DNA of 10,926 nt, taken from positions 1-10,926 of the forward strand of contig JBDUED010000072.1 of the NCBI GenBank assembly GCA_040002595.1, given 5' to 3'. Both the position numbers and the translations under genes were made by a program. The notes beneath the pieces were generated by a model. That model was given only the letters and a program-made list of their open reading frames with translations. It ran no database searches and was not told the origin of the DNA. This document shows positions 1 to 6,520 of this stretch, in pieces. Each line of letters begins with the position of its first letter. The first letter of the stretch is position 1. Source of the DNA: Dokdonella_A sp040002595 (lineage in GTDB: Bacteria > Pseudomonadota > Gammaproteobacteria > Xanthomonadales > Rhodanobacteraceae).

Positions 1-1025
1 TACATCGCTTTGTGATAGCGATCGCGCAAGGTCGCCACGCGCTGCACATAAACCTGGGTCTCGTCGTACGGCGGCACACCGCGGTATTTCTGCACAGCGC
101 CAGCACCCGCGTTGTAGGCCGCGGTGGCCAGTCGTGAATCGCCGTTGAAATCCTTCAGCAACTCGGCCAGATAGCGTGCGCCGCCGCGAATGTTTTGCGC
201 CGCATCAAAGGCGTTCGTGACGCCCAGATCCCCGGCCGTTCCCGGCATCAACTGCATGAGTCCTTGCGCGCCTTTGGCAGAAACCGCCAACGGATTGAAT
301 GCCGATTCGGCATGAATGACTGCGCGCAGCAGCGAGCCATCCACGCCATAGTCCGCTGCCGCAGCCGCAATCTCGCCCTTGTACGCATCAAGATTCAGCG
401 CGGTCCGCGCGAAGTCGATCTTCGAATGCAGGTCGCAAGCGACGCAGGTCGCGATATAGGTGAACAGCACCGCGAACGCACTGCCGGCCGGCTTGATGTT
501 GGTGTATTCGGTGATGCCATCCTTGCGCGCGATCTTGTACACCGCGCCGCGCAGGATCCTCGGCAGTGCCGAGACCGCAGTGGCCGCCGCCGTCTTCTGT
601 GCGGACTTCACCGGCGGCGCGACCACCGGTGAAGGAATCAGAATCGGCGCCGTGCTTGCGAAACCGCCCACCGCGTTCGCAAAAACCGGCCGTAGTGCGT
701 TGCTCGCAACACCGGATACGACATCGGAAAATGCCGCCCTGGATACGACGTTTTCCTGGTACACCCAGCCCGGCTTTGCCGCTCCGTTGTCCATGGGCGG
801 CGCGGATGGCTTCGGCGCACGCGCGACCGCAGCCGCTTTCGGGCTGTCGGCATAAGTCGATAGCACCTTGCAGTGGCTGAACCCTTTCTGCGTGCTCGTG
901 TAGGCGATGCTGCCGTCCGCGGTATCGCATTTGTACAGCACGCTCGCGCGCACCGAGATCGGAGCGGATGCGGCGGCGGCACCCAACAGCCCCGCGATCG
1001 CAATGGACAGGCAAGAACGCAACAT
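1..1025 (-). CDS. Secreted lytic transglycosylase, SLT domain (3' end at or beyond window edge)
   Basis: Likely a periplasmic murein lytic transglycosylase that cleaves MurNAc-GlcNAc bonds in peptidoglycan. An uninterrupted frame of 341 codons runs from the ATG at 1025 to the left edge. Residues 1-27 form a signal peptide with a hydrophobic core. The C-terminal SLT fold (about 214-335) shows catalytic Glu240 in HAES, GLMQLMP (255-261), AAYNAGAGAV (302-311) and PPYDETQVYV (318-327). Two similar short modules precede it, LYKCDTADGSIAYTS (30-44) and VYKIARKDGITEYTN (162-176); both resemble the DUF4124 strand pattern and are separated by a Pro/Ala-rich linker. C194 and C197 lie just before the catalytic domain. 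The last two bases seen are 'TA' after codon 341, so the stop may lie one base outside the window; this is inference. It is divergent from miaB. No strong ribosome binding site is visible (AAGGG lies about 14 bases upstream). The family is secure; the exact subfamily is not. Confidence 0.9.
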   Translation of the reverse strand, partial: MLRSCLSIAIAGLLGAAAASAPISVRASVLYKCDTADGSIAYTSTQKGFSHCKVLSTYADSPKAAAVARAPKPSAPPMDNGAAKPGWVYQENVVSRAAFSDVVSGVASNALRPVFANAVGGFASTAPILIPSPVVAPPVKSAQKTAAATAVSALPRILRGAVYKIARKDGITEYTNIKPAGSAFAVLFTYIATCVACDLHSKIDFARTALNLDAYKGEIAAAAADYGVDGSLLRAVIHAESAFNPLAVSAKGAQGLMQLMPGTAGDLGVTNAFDAAQNIRGGARYLAELLKDFNGDSRLATAAYNAGAGAVQKYRGVPPYDETQVYVQRVATLRDRYHKAM

Positions 1026-1115
1026 GGACGTTATTGAACCCTTGGCTCGCACGAAGTTTCCGCCCGTTCCATCAGGCTGCCGCTGGGCGCGCGCGCAAGA
1101 TCACGCAACACGTCA

Positions 1116-1145
1116 TTGGCGATGCCCCCTTTTACCACGTAAACT
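1116..1145 (+). promoter_or_regulatory. Candidate sigma70-type promoter for miaB
   Basis: TTGGCG (1116-1121) and TAAACT (1140-1145) each match 4 of 6 consensus bases, with an 18-base spacer. The predicted start would give a leader of about 20 bases before the miaB ATG. The 146-base divergent gap (1026-1171) must also hold the promoter of the lytic transglycosylase gene, which I could not assign. Confidence 0.35.
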
Positions 1146-1171
1146 GTTGGGCTTCCTAGGATTTTCAGCGA

Positions 1172-2515
1172 ATGGCCGGCAAGCTCTATATCAAGACCCA
1201 CGGTTGCCAGATGAACGAGTACGACTCGGCCAAGATGGCCGACGTGCTGAAAGCTTCGCACGGGTTGGAGCTGACCCCGGACGAATCCGAGGCGGACGTC
1301 ATCCTGATCAACACCTGCTCGATTCGCGAGAAGGCGCAGGAGAAGGTGTTCAGTCAACTCGGCCGCTGGCGCGAATTGAAGGAGGCAAACAAATCCGTGG
1401 TGATCGGCGTCGGCGGCTGCGTCGCCAGTCAGGAAGGCGCGGCGATCGTCAAACGCGCGCCCTATGTGGATCTGGTGTTTGGTCCGCAGACCCTGCATCG
1501 CCTGCCGCAACTGATCGAGGCCCACCGCGCCAGCGGCAAGCCGCAGGTCGATATTTCCTTCCCGGAAATCGAGAAGTTCGACAACCTGCCCGAGCCTCGT
1601 GCGGATGGCCCGAGCGCGTTCGTGTCGATCATGGAAGGCTGCTCCAAATACTGCTCGTTCTGCGTCGTGCCGTACACGCGCGGCGAGGAGATCAGTCGGC
1701 CATTCGATGATGTCGTAGCCGAAATCGCGACGCTCGCCGAGCAAGGCGTGCGCGAGGTCAACCTGCTCGGCCAGAACGTCAACGCGTATCGCGGACCGAT
1801 GTTTGGTGGCAGCGTCGCCGACCTTGGCCTGCTGATCCACGCGATCGCGCAGATCGACGGGATCGGCCGCATTCGCTTCACGACCTCGCATCCGCTCGAA
1901 TTTTCCGACTCGCTGATCGAGGCGTACGCGAACGTGCCGCAGCTCGCCAATTACCTGCATTTACCGGTGCAGTCGGGTTCGGACCGCATTTTGTCTGCAA
2001 TGAAGCGCGGCTACACCGCACTGGAATTCAAGCAGAAGATCAGAAAACTGCGCGAGGTACGCCCGGACATCTGCGTCTCGTCGGATTTCATCGTTGGTTT
2101 CCCGGGCGAGACCGACGCCGATTTCGACAAGACGCTGAAGCTCATCGACGACATCGGCTTCGACCAGAGTTTTTCGTTCGTCTACTCAAAACGTCCCGGT
2201 ACGCCAGCGGCAAATCTCGCCGATGACACGCCGGACAGCGTCAAGCACGATCGACTCGCGCGTTTGCAGGTGGCGATCAACGCAAATGCGAAGACGATCA
2301 GCGCTGCGATGGTCGGCAGCGTGCAACGCGTGCTGGTGACAGGCCCGAGCGCACGCGATGCGCATGAACTGACCGGCAAGACCGAGAACATGCGCAACGT
2401 GAATTTCGCCGCACCCGCGCGCCTCGTGGGTCAGTTCGTCGATGTGGTCATAACCGACGCGATGGCCAACTCGCTGCGCGGGCGCGTTGCAACCAGCGAA
2501 CCCTTGGTCGTGTAG
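1172..2515 (+). CDS. miaB: MiaB, tRNA-2-methylthio-N6-dimethylallyladenosine synthase
   Basis: A cytoplasmic radical-SAM methylthiotransferase that converts i6A37 to ms2i6A37 in tRNAs reading UNN codons. The N-terminal UPF0004 domain carries the three conserved auxiliary-cluster cysteines C12 (THGCQMNEYDS), C49 (NTCSIRE) and C83 (GGC). The radical-SAM core holds CSKYCSFC (C157, C161, C164), binding the second 4Fe-4S cluster and SAM. Further family motifs are LLGQNVNAYRG (198-208), LPVQSGSD (264-271) and SSDFIVGFPGET (303-314). A TRAM RNA-binding domain occupies about 380-443. At 447 residues it is close to the E. coli protein (474). The ATG at 1172 is chosen because MAGKLYIKTHGCQMNEYDS matches the usual family N-terminus; only a weak TAGG lies upstream (1157-1160). 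In E. coli miaB lies beside ybeZYX; here an oppositely oriented gene intervenes. Confidence 0.97.
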   Translation: MAGKLYIKTHGCQMNEYDSAKMADVLKASHGLELTPDESEADVILINTCSIREKAQEKVFSQLGRWRELKEANKSVVIGVGGCVASQEGAAIVKRAPYVDLVFGPQTLHRLPQLIEAHRASGKPQVDISFPEIEKFDNLPEPRADGPSAFVSIMEGCSKYCSFCVVPYTRGEEISRPFDDVVAEIATLAEQGVREVNLLGQNVNAYRGPMFGGSVADLGLLIHAIAQIDGIGRIRFTTSHPLEFSDSLIEAYANVPQLANYLHLPVQSGSDRILSAMKRGYTALEFKQKIRKLREVRPDICVSSDFIVGFPGETDADFDKTLKLIDDIGFDQSFSFVYSKRPGTPAANLADDTPDSVKHDRLARLQVAINANAKTISAAMVGSVQRVLVTGPSARDAHELTGKTENMRNVNFAAPARLVGQFVDVVITDAMANSLRGRVATSEPLVV

Positions 2516-2562
2516 TCGCGCAGGTTGACCCCATCACGGCGCCTACCCTGCTCGCCCCATCG

Positions 2563-2615
2563 AGCGCGCAGCCTGACGATACCCAGCGAGCGGAGCATCG
2601 GTGCGACTGCGCGCT
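2563..2615. terminator. Inverted repeat between convergent genes, possible bidirectional terminator
   Basis: AGCGCGCAG (2563-2571) is a perfect inverse complement of CTGCGCGCT (2607-2615), with a 35-base loop in which CGAT and ATCG could pair further. It lies in the 111-base gap between the convergent ends of miaB and the FG-GAP gene. There is no T-tract on either strand, so this is not a canonical intrinsic terminator; position is the main argument. Confidence 0.3.
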
Positions 2616-2626
2616 GGTGGTCCCGC

Positions 2627-3865
2627 TTATTGCGGCACCTCGAAACCGTTAGCAAAGATACGATCATTGGAAATGGAGGTGTTGAGCAGGACGCTCAGGG
2701 TGTTGGCGGTCAAATTCGTCACCACCAGGTCCGGTCGGCCGTCGCCGTTGAAATCGCCCACGGCGATTGAGGATGGATTGATCAGGCCACCCGAGAATGT
2801 CAGCGCGGGGTCAAAGCCCAGATTGCCGACGGTTCGCGCGCGCAAGACCGCGACACTGTTGTCGTCGTAGTTGGCCAGTGCGAGATCGGGGAAACTGTCG
2901 CCATCAAAATCCCCCACCACGGCAGAGTAAGGATGCGCGCCCATCGCGCCTTCGCTGTAGATTCCGGCTGCCTGAAATGTCCCGTCGCCGTTTCCATACT
3001 GCAGCGATACATCGCCCAACCCGCCCCGCGATATGGCCAGATCGTTCTTGCCGTCACGGTTGAAGTCTGCAATGACAACGGCATCTGCCGTCGCGGTGGT
3101 GAACGGTCCGTGCACGGCAAAACCGCCGCCGCCATCGCCCAGATAAACGTAGTATTCGTTGCTACCGAAGCTGGTGAAGACCAGGTCGGTATCGTTGCTC
3201 GTGGTGAGCACGCCGGATGCAAGCCCGGTTGGCACGTCTCCGGGAAAAAGCGGCGCTACCGAGCCCGTGAAGAAGGTGCCGTCGCCGTTGTTTCGCAGGA
3301 GTGAAATTGATCCGCACGGCGCGAACGGCGGTCCACAGGCGTCGCCGCTATTTGCAGTGACCAGATCGGTGAATCCATCGGGGTTGAAGCTGCCCGCAAC
3401 GATTGCCTCCGGCAAGGAACCGACCGCATAGGCAACCGCCGCACCGAACGTCGAGTTGCCATTGCCGAGCAGGATCGAAACTGTGCTGTCCTGGCGGTTG
3501 GTCACTGCCAGATCGAGCTTGCCATCGTGGTTCAGATCGGTTGCGACAATTGCGACCGGTTGCGCACCCACCACGTAACTGATCGCGAAACTGAAGGTTC
3601 CCAGACCATTGCCGCTGTAGATATAGACGCGGTTGTTGCCTTCCATCGTCACGGCCAGGTCCAGCTTGCCATCCCCATTGAAATCGCCGACTGCGACCGC
3701 GCTTGGGGTGGGACCTGTCGCCATCGCAAACTGTGCCTGGAAAGCAATTTGCGCAGTTGCCGGAACGCTTGCTGCCGCAAGCCACACGGCGCAGGCCCAC
3801 CAAGCGTGCGCGGCCGTCCTGCGATACATGGGTGCCGCCTGGTTAACGCTTTTTATCGTTTGCAT
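2627..3865 (-). CDS. Secreted FG-GAP/VCBS repeat beta-propeller-like protein
   Basis: A predicted exported repeat protein of 412 residues; its ligand and role cannot be read from the sequence. The signal peptide spans about 1-38 (basic MYRR stretch, hydrophobic core, cleavage near ATA-Q). Blade motifs follow a GDFNGDGxxDLAV pattern at about 60-72, 109-121, 158-170, 218-230, 266-278, 318-330 and 369-382: seven units, as expected for a seven-bladed propeller. Most carry the DxNxDGxxD calcium-loop ligands, but the fourth (LTTSNDTDLVFTS) lacks them. C177 and C184 flank a short Gly/Pro loop. The C-terminus reads DRIFANGFEVPQ, like a tail I recall on many Lysobacterales secreted proteins. The frame is open back to 4027, but I start at 3865 because GGAG lies 8 bases upstream and the signal peptide begins there; the ATG at 3871 is too close to that site. 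The gene sits opposite and between miaB and phoH, suggesting insertion into a conserved cluster. Confidence 0.85.
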   Translation of the reverse strand: MQTIKSVNQAAPMYRRTAAHAWWACAVWLAAASVPATAQIAFQAQFAMATGPTPSAVAVGDFNGDGKLDLAVTMEGNNRVYIYSGNGLGTFSFAISYVVGAQPVAIVATDLNHDGKLDLAVTNRQDSTVSILLGNGNSTFGAAVAYAVGSLPEAIVAGSFNPDGFTDLVTANSGDACGPPFAPCGSISLLRNNGDGTFFTGSVAPLFPGDVPTGLASGVLTTSNDTDLVFTSFGSNEYYVYLGDGGGGFAVHGPFTTATADAVVIADFNRDGKNDLAISRGGLGDVSLQYGNGDGTFQAAGIYSEGAMGAHPYSAVVGDFDGDSFPDLALANYDDNSVAVLRARTVGNLGFDPALTFSGGLINPSSIAVGDFNGDGRPDLVVTNLTANTLSVLLNTSISNDRIFANGFEVPQ

Positions 3866-3873
3866 TGTCATGA

Positions 3874-3877
3874 CTCC
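3874..3877 (-). promoter_or_regulatory. Ribosome binding site deciding the FG-GAP gene start
   Basis: GGAG on the minus strand lies 8 bases before the ATG at 3865-3863, but only 2 bases before the ATG at 3871-3869. This favours the shorter protein. Confidence 0.5.
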
Positions 3878-3980
3878 GGATTCGACGCCGCCCTGCCAAT
3901 CAGGTCGCAACGCATCGATCTGTGTGGAGGTACGATTTTTGGCGGCAATCGCTGACACGCCGCGACAAAGATTCACGCCG

Positions 3981-3995
3981 GCTCGCTTTGCGAGC
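3981..3995. repeat. Short perfect hairpin in the divergent FG-GAP/phoH gap
   Basis: GCTCGC-TTT-GCGAGC forms a 6-bp stem with a 3-base loop. It is the only clear structure in the 200-base region 3866-4065, which must hold divergent promoters for the FG-GAP gene and phoH. I found no convincing -35/-10 pair on either strand there. Confidence 0.3.
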
Positions 3996-4065
3996 GCCGC
4001 ACTGACCCTACCGAGAACTGGGCACACTGGCTGCGTTCATGACCGCGCGCTACCCTCGTGCGCCT

Positions 4066-5067
4066 ATGACCGACTCGATTCATCACGACTTCGCCCTCGA
4101 ACCCGCCAACGGCGAACGCCTCGCCAATCTCGCTGGCCCGTTCGATGAACATCTGCGCCAGATCGAACTGCGCCTCGGCGTCGAAATCGCCCATCGCGGC
4201 AACATTTTCCGTGTGACCGGCGCTGCACATGCGGCGAATGTCGGTGAACGCGTGCTGCGCGATTTATACAATGCCACCGACAACGAAACGCTGAGCGCCG
4301 CGCAGATCCATCTGCATCTGTCCGAATCGGGCATCGACGCGCTCAACGACCGTTCCGCCGACAGCACGCAGGAAGTTGCGGTAAAGGTCAAACGCGGGTT
4401 GATCCGCGGCCGCGGCGCCAACCAGACGCGCTACCTGCATGCCATCGCGACACACGACATCAGTTTTGGTGTGGGACCAGCGGGCACAGGCAAGACCTAT
4501 CTCGCTGTCGCGATGGCAGTCGATGCGCTCAACGACAATCGCGTGCAACGGCTGATCCTGGTGCGTCCGGCCGTCGAGGCCGGCGAGAAACTCGGCTTCC
4601 TGCCGGGAGATCTCACCCAGAAAGTCGATCCTTATCTGCGTCCGTTGTATGACGCGCTGTACGAGATGCTGGGCATCGAAAAGGTGATGAAACTGATCGA
4701 GCGCAACGTGATCGAGATTGCGCCGCTCGCCTACATGCGCGGGCGCACCTTGAACGACGCATTCGTCATCCTCGACGAGGCACAAAACACCACCATCGAG
4801 CAGATGAAGATGTTCCTGACCCGGATTGGTTTTGGTTCCGTCGCGGTGGTGACGGGCGACATGACCCAGACCGACTTGCCCAAGCATGTCAAATCCGGCC
4901 TGCGCGACGCCGTTGAAGTGCTGCACGAGGTTGAAGGTGTCAGCTTCATCTTCTTCACTGCGAAGGACGTCGTGCGTCACCCGTTGGTACAGCGCATTGT
5001 GCGCGCCTATGAGCAGCGGGAAAATACACTGGCGGGACCATCCTCGGCCACGGCGGATGAAGCCTGA
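4066..5067 (+). CDS. ybeZ: PhoH family P-loop ATPase (YbeZ)
   Basis: A cytoplasmic PhoH-like nucleotide-binding protein, related to the ATPase part of superfamily 1 helicases and genetically tied to YbeY in RNA metabolism. Numbered from this start it has 333 residues (E. coli YbeZ has about 346). The N-terminal region, with RLGVEIAHRGNIFRVTG (36-52), resembles a KH-like fold. Walker A is GPAGTGKT (137-144), Walker B is VILDEAQNTT (234-243), and other conserved blocks are LVRPAVEAGEKLGFLPGD and GDMTQTDLP. The frame also offers an ATG at 4039, nine codons earlier. I prefer 4066 because MTDSIHHDFAL fits the usual family N-terminus; neither start has a clear ribosome binding site. Its 3' end overlaps ybeY by 11 bases, suggesting translational coupling. 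Confidence 0.95.
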   Translation: MTDSIHHDFALEPANGERLANLAGPFDEHLRQIELRLGVEIAHRGNIFRVTGAAHAANVGERVLRDLYNATDNETLSAAQIHLHLSESGIDALNDRSADSTQEVAVKVKRGLIRGRGANQTRYLHAIATHDISFGVGPAGTGKTYLAVAMAVDALNDNRVQRLILVRPAVEAGEKLGFLPGDLTQKVDPYLRPLYDALYEMLGIEKVMKLIERNVIEIAPLAYMRGRTLNDAFVILDEAQNTTIEQMKMFLTRIGFGSVAVVTGDMTQTDLPKHVKSGLRDAVEVLHEVEGVSFIFFTAKDVVRHPLVQRIVRAYEQRENTLAGPSSATADEA

Positions 5068-5578
5068 GCACCCGATGCCGGTTCGACGAAAGCGCGCTGC
5101 ACGCGATGCGACCAGCGCGATCAAGGTGTGTCTGTGGTTGAAGAACGAAGCAGGCCCGCGCGGCGTGCCGGTGTTGCGCTCGTTCGAGAAATGGATCGCC
5201 GCGATTCCCGAATTGCGCGAGCGCGAGACGTGGACGGAGGTCAATATCCTTGTTGTCGGCAGCACGGCTGGCCGTCGCTTCAACCGTCAATTTCGGGAGC
5301 GTGACTACGCGACGAATGTACTGAGTTTCCCCTACGAAGCGGCGCCCGGCGAACACACCGGCCTGTTAGGCGATTTGGTGATCTGCGCCCCGGTGGTCGC
5401 GCGCGAGGCGCGCGAGCAAGGCAAACCGGTGCGCGATCATTTCGCGCATCTGGCGATCCACGGCGTGCTGCATCTGCTGGGCTACGACCACGAAACCAAG
5501 GCGGATGCTGAACGCATGGAAGCGCTGGAACGCCATATTCTGGCCGAACTTGGCGTCGCCGATCCCTACGCGCAATAG
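5057..5578 (+). CDS. ybeY: YbeY, endoribonuclease/rRNA maturation factor
   Basis: A zinc metalloprotein of the UPF0054 family, involved in 16S rRNA 3'-end maturation and ribosome quality control. The zinc-binding signature H-x3-H-x5-H is intact as HGVLHLLGYDH (135-145). Other conserved blocks are TNVLSFPYE (86-94) and GDLVICAPVV (105-114), with a C-terminus ending in DPYAQ. With 173 residues it is longer than E. coli YbeY (155), the excess being a basic N-terminal extension. The start at 5057 overlaps the phoH stop by 11 bases; the in-frame ATG at 5075 would give 167 residues without overlap and cannot be excluded. Its place directly after phoH is the common gammaproteobacterial order. Confidence 0.95.
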   Translation: MKPEHPMPVRRKRAARDATSAIKVCLWLKNEAGPRGVPVLRSFEKWIAAIPELRERETWTEVNILVVGSTAGRRFNRQFRERDYATNVLSFPYEAAPGEHTGLLGDLVICAPVVAREAREQGKPVRDHFAHLAIHGVLHLLGYDHETKADAERMEALERHILAELGVADPYAQ

Positions 5579-5620
5579 CGCAGGACGGCTCGTGCTTTTT
5601 GTGGACATTTCTGACTCCCC

Positions 5621-5648
5621 TTCACCGGCAAACCGGCTTTGCTACACT
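5621..5648 (+). promoter_or_regulatory. Candidate extended -10 promoter for corC and the Lnb-like gene
   Basis: TTCACC (5621-5626, 4 of 6) and TACACT (5643-5648, 4 of 6) are 16 bases apart. The -10 is preceded by TGC, giving an extended -10 TGCTACACT. The spacer holds overlapping dyads CCGG-CAAA-CCGG (5625-5636) and GCAAA-CCGGC-TTTGC (5628-5642), which could be an operator. The gap from ybeY to corC is 105 bases, long enough for corC to be transcribed separately. Confidence 0.45.
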
Positions 5649-5683
5649 GCCCCCCCGCCCGCAAGGGTTTGTACCGGCTGCAA

Positions 5684-6520
5684 ATGAGCGAGGATCCTCC
5701 CAGTACCCCCCGAACATGGTTCGAGCGCATCAGTCAGGCGTTCTCCGGCGAACCGCAGAGCCGCGAGGAACTGATTGAGGAATTGCGCCACGCGCAAGCC
5801 AACGGCTTGATGTCCAATGACACGCTCTCGATGGTCGAGGGCGCGATCGAAGTGGCCGACCTGACCGTTGCCGATGTGATGGTCCCACGCGCACAGATGG
5901 TTTCGCTGCCGCTCGACGCCGCGTTGCCGCAAGTGCTTTGCGAGGTACTCGAGTCGGGCCACTCGCGTTTTCCGGTGCATGCCGGCGACAAGGATGAAAT
6001 CCTCGGTATCCTGCTCGCCAAAGACTTGCTGCGCTGCTTCGCGGAGGGTTCGCTCGACGACATCCGCAGCTTGCTGCGGCCAGTCGCGATGATTCCCGAA
6101 TCCAAGCGCCTCAATATCCTGCTCAAGGAATTCCGTCTCTCGCGCAACCACATGGCGATCGTCGTCGACGAATACGGCGGGGTCGCCGGCCTCGTCACCA
6201 TCGAGGACGTGCTTGAGCAAATCGTCGGCGACATCGACGACGAACACGATGACGATGACGACAAGCACACGATGATCCAGGCTGCACCGAATGGCGACTT
6301 TCTGGTCAATGCACTGACCCCGATCGCCGAATTCAACGAACGCTTCGGCTGCGACTTCAGCGACGAGGAATTCGACACGGTGGGCGGCATGGTTACCGCC
6401 CGCATCGGCCATCTGGCCGAGGTCGGCGAGGACGCAGCCTTCGGTGGATTCCATTTTCATGTGACCAAGGCCGATGCGCGCCGCGTACTGCAATTTGCCG
6501 TGCGCGTGCATGAGGCATGA
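5684..6520 (+). CDS. corC: CorC/YbeX, magnesium/cobalt efflux-associated CBS protein
   Basis: A soluble HlyC/CorC-family protein linked to magnesium and cobalt resistance. It has 278 residues (E. coli CorC has 292). The N-terminus WFERISQAF is typical. Then come paired CBS domains (about 60-180) with TVADVMVPRAQM (61-72), SRFPVH (94-99), VDEYGGVAGLVTIEDVLEQ (161-179) and IVGDIDDEHD. An acidic Asp stretch (183-193) leads into the CorC_HlyC C-terminal domain (about 196-276: DFLVNAL, FDTVGGMV, GFHFHV). No membrane segment or DUF21 domain is present, so this is the soluble form. The frame is open to an ATG at 5639, but MSEDPPSTPRTWFERI fits the family start. Its stop overlaps the next gene's ATG (ATGA). 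Confidence 0.95.
   Translation: MSEDPPSTPRTWFERISQAFSGEPQSREELIEELRHAQANGLMSNDTLSMVEGAIEVADLTVADVMVPRAQMVSLPLDAALPQVLCEVLESGHSRFPVHAGDKDEILGILLAKDLLRCFAEGSLDDIRSLLRPVAMIPESKRLNILLKEFRLSRNHMAIVVDEYGGVAGLVTIEDVLEQIVGDIDDEHDDDDDKHTMIQAAPNGDFLVNALTPIAEFNERFGCDFSDEEFDTVGGMVTARIGHLAEVGEDAAFGGFHFHVTKADARRVLQFAVRVHEA

Noticed and set aside
388..1014. 208-codon minus-strand frame near the left edge
   Set aside because: It is an off-frame shadow of the lytic transglycosylase, whose own frame stays open to the edge and carries the SLT motifs.
2563..2615. Canonical Rho-independent terminator after miaB
   Set aside because: The loop is 35 bases and no U-tract follows on either strand, so it is kept only as a low-confidence inverted repeat.
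3866..4027. Upstream extension of the FG-GAP protein to an ATG at 4027
   Set aside because: It would place 54 residues before the signal peptide, and the GGAG site supports the start at 3865.
4264..5283. 339-codon minus-strand open frame opposite phoH and ybeY
   Set aside because: It is antisense to two conserved genes with intact motifs.
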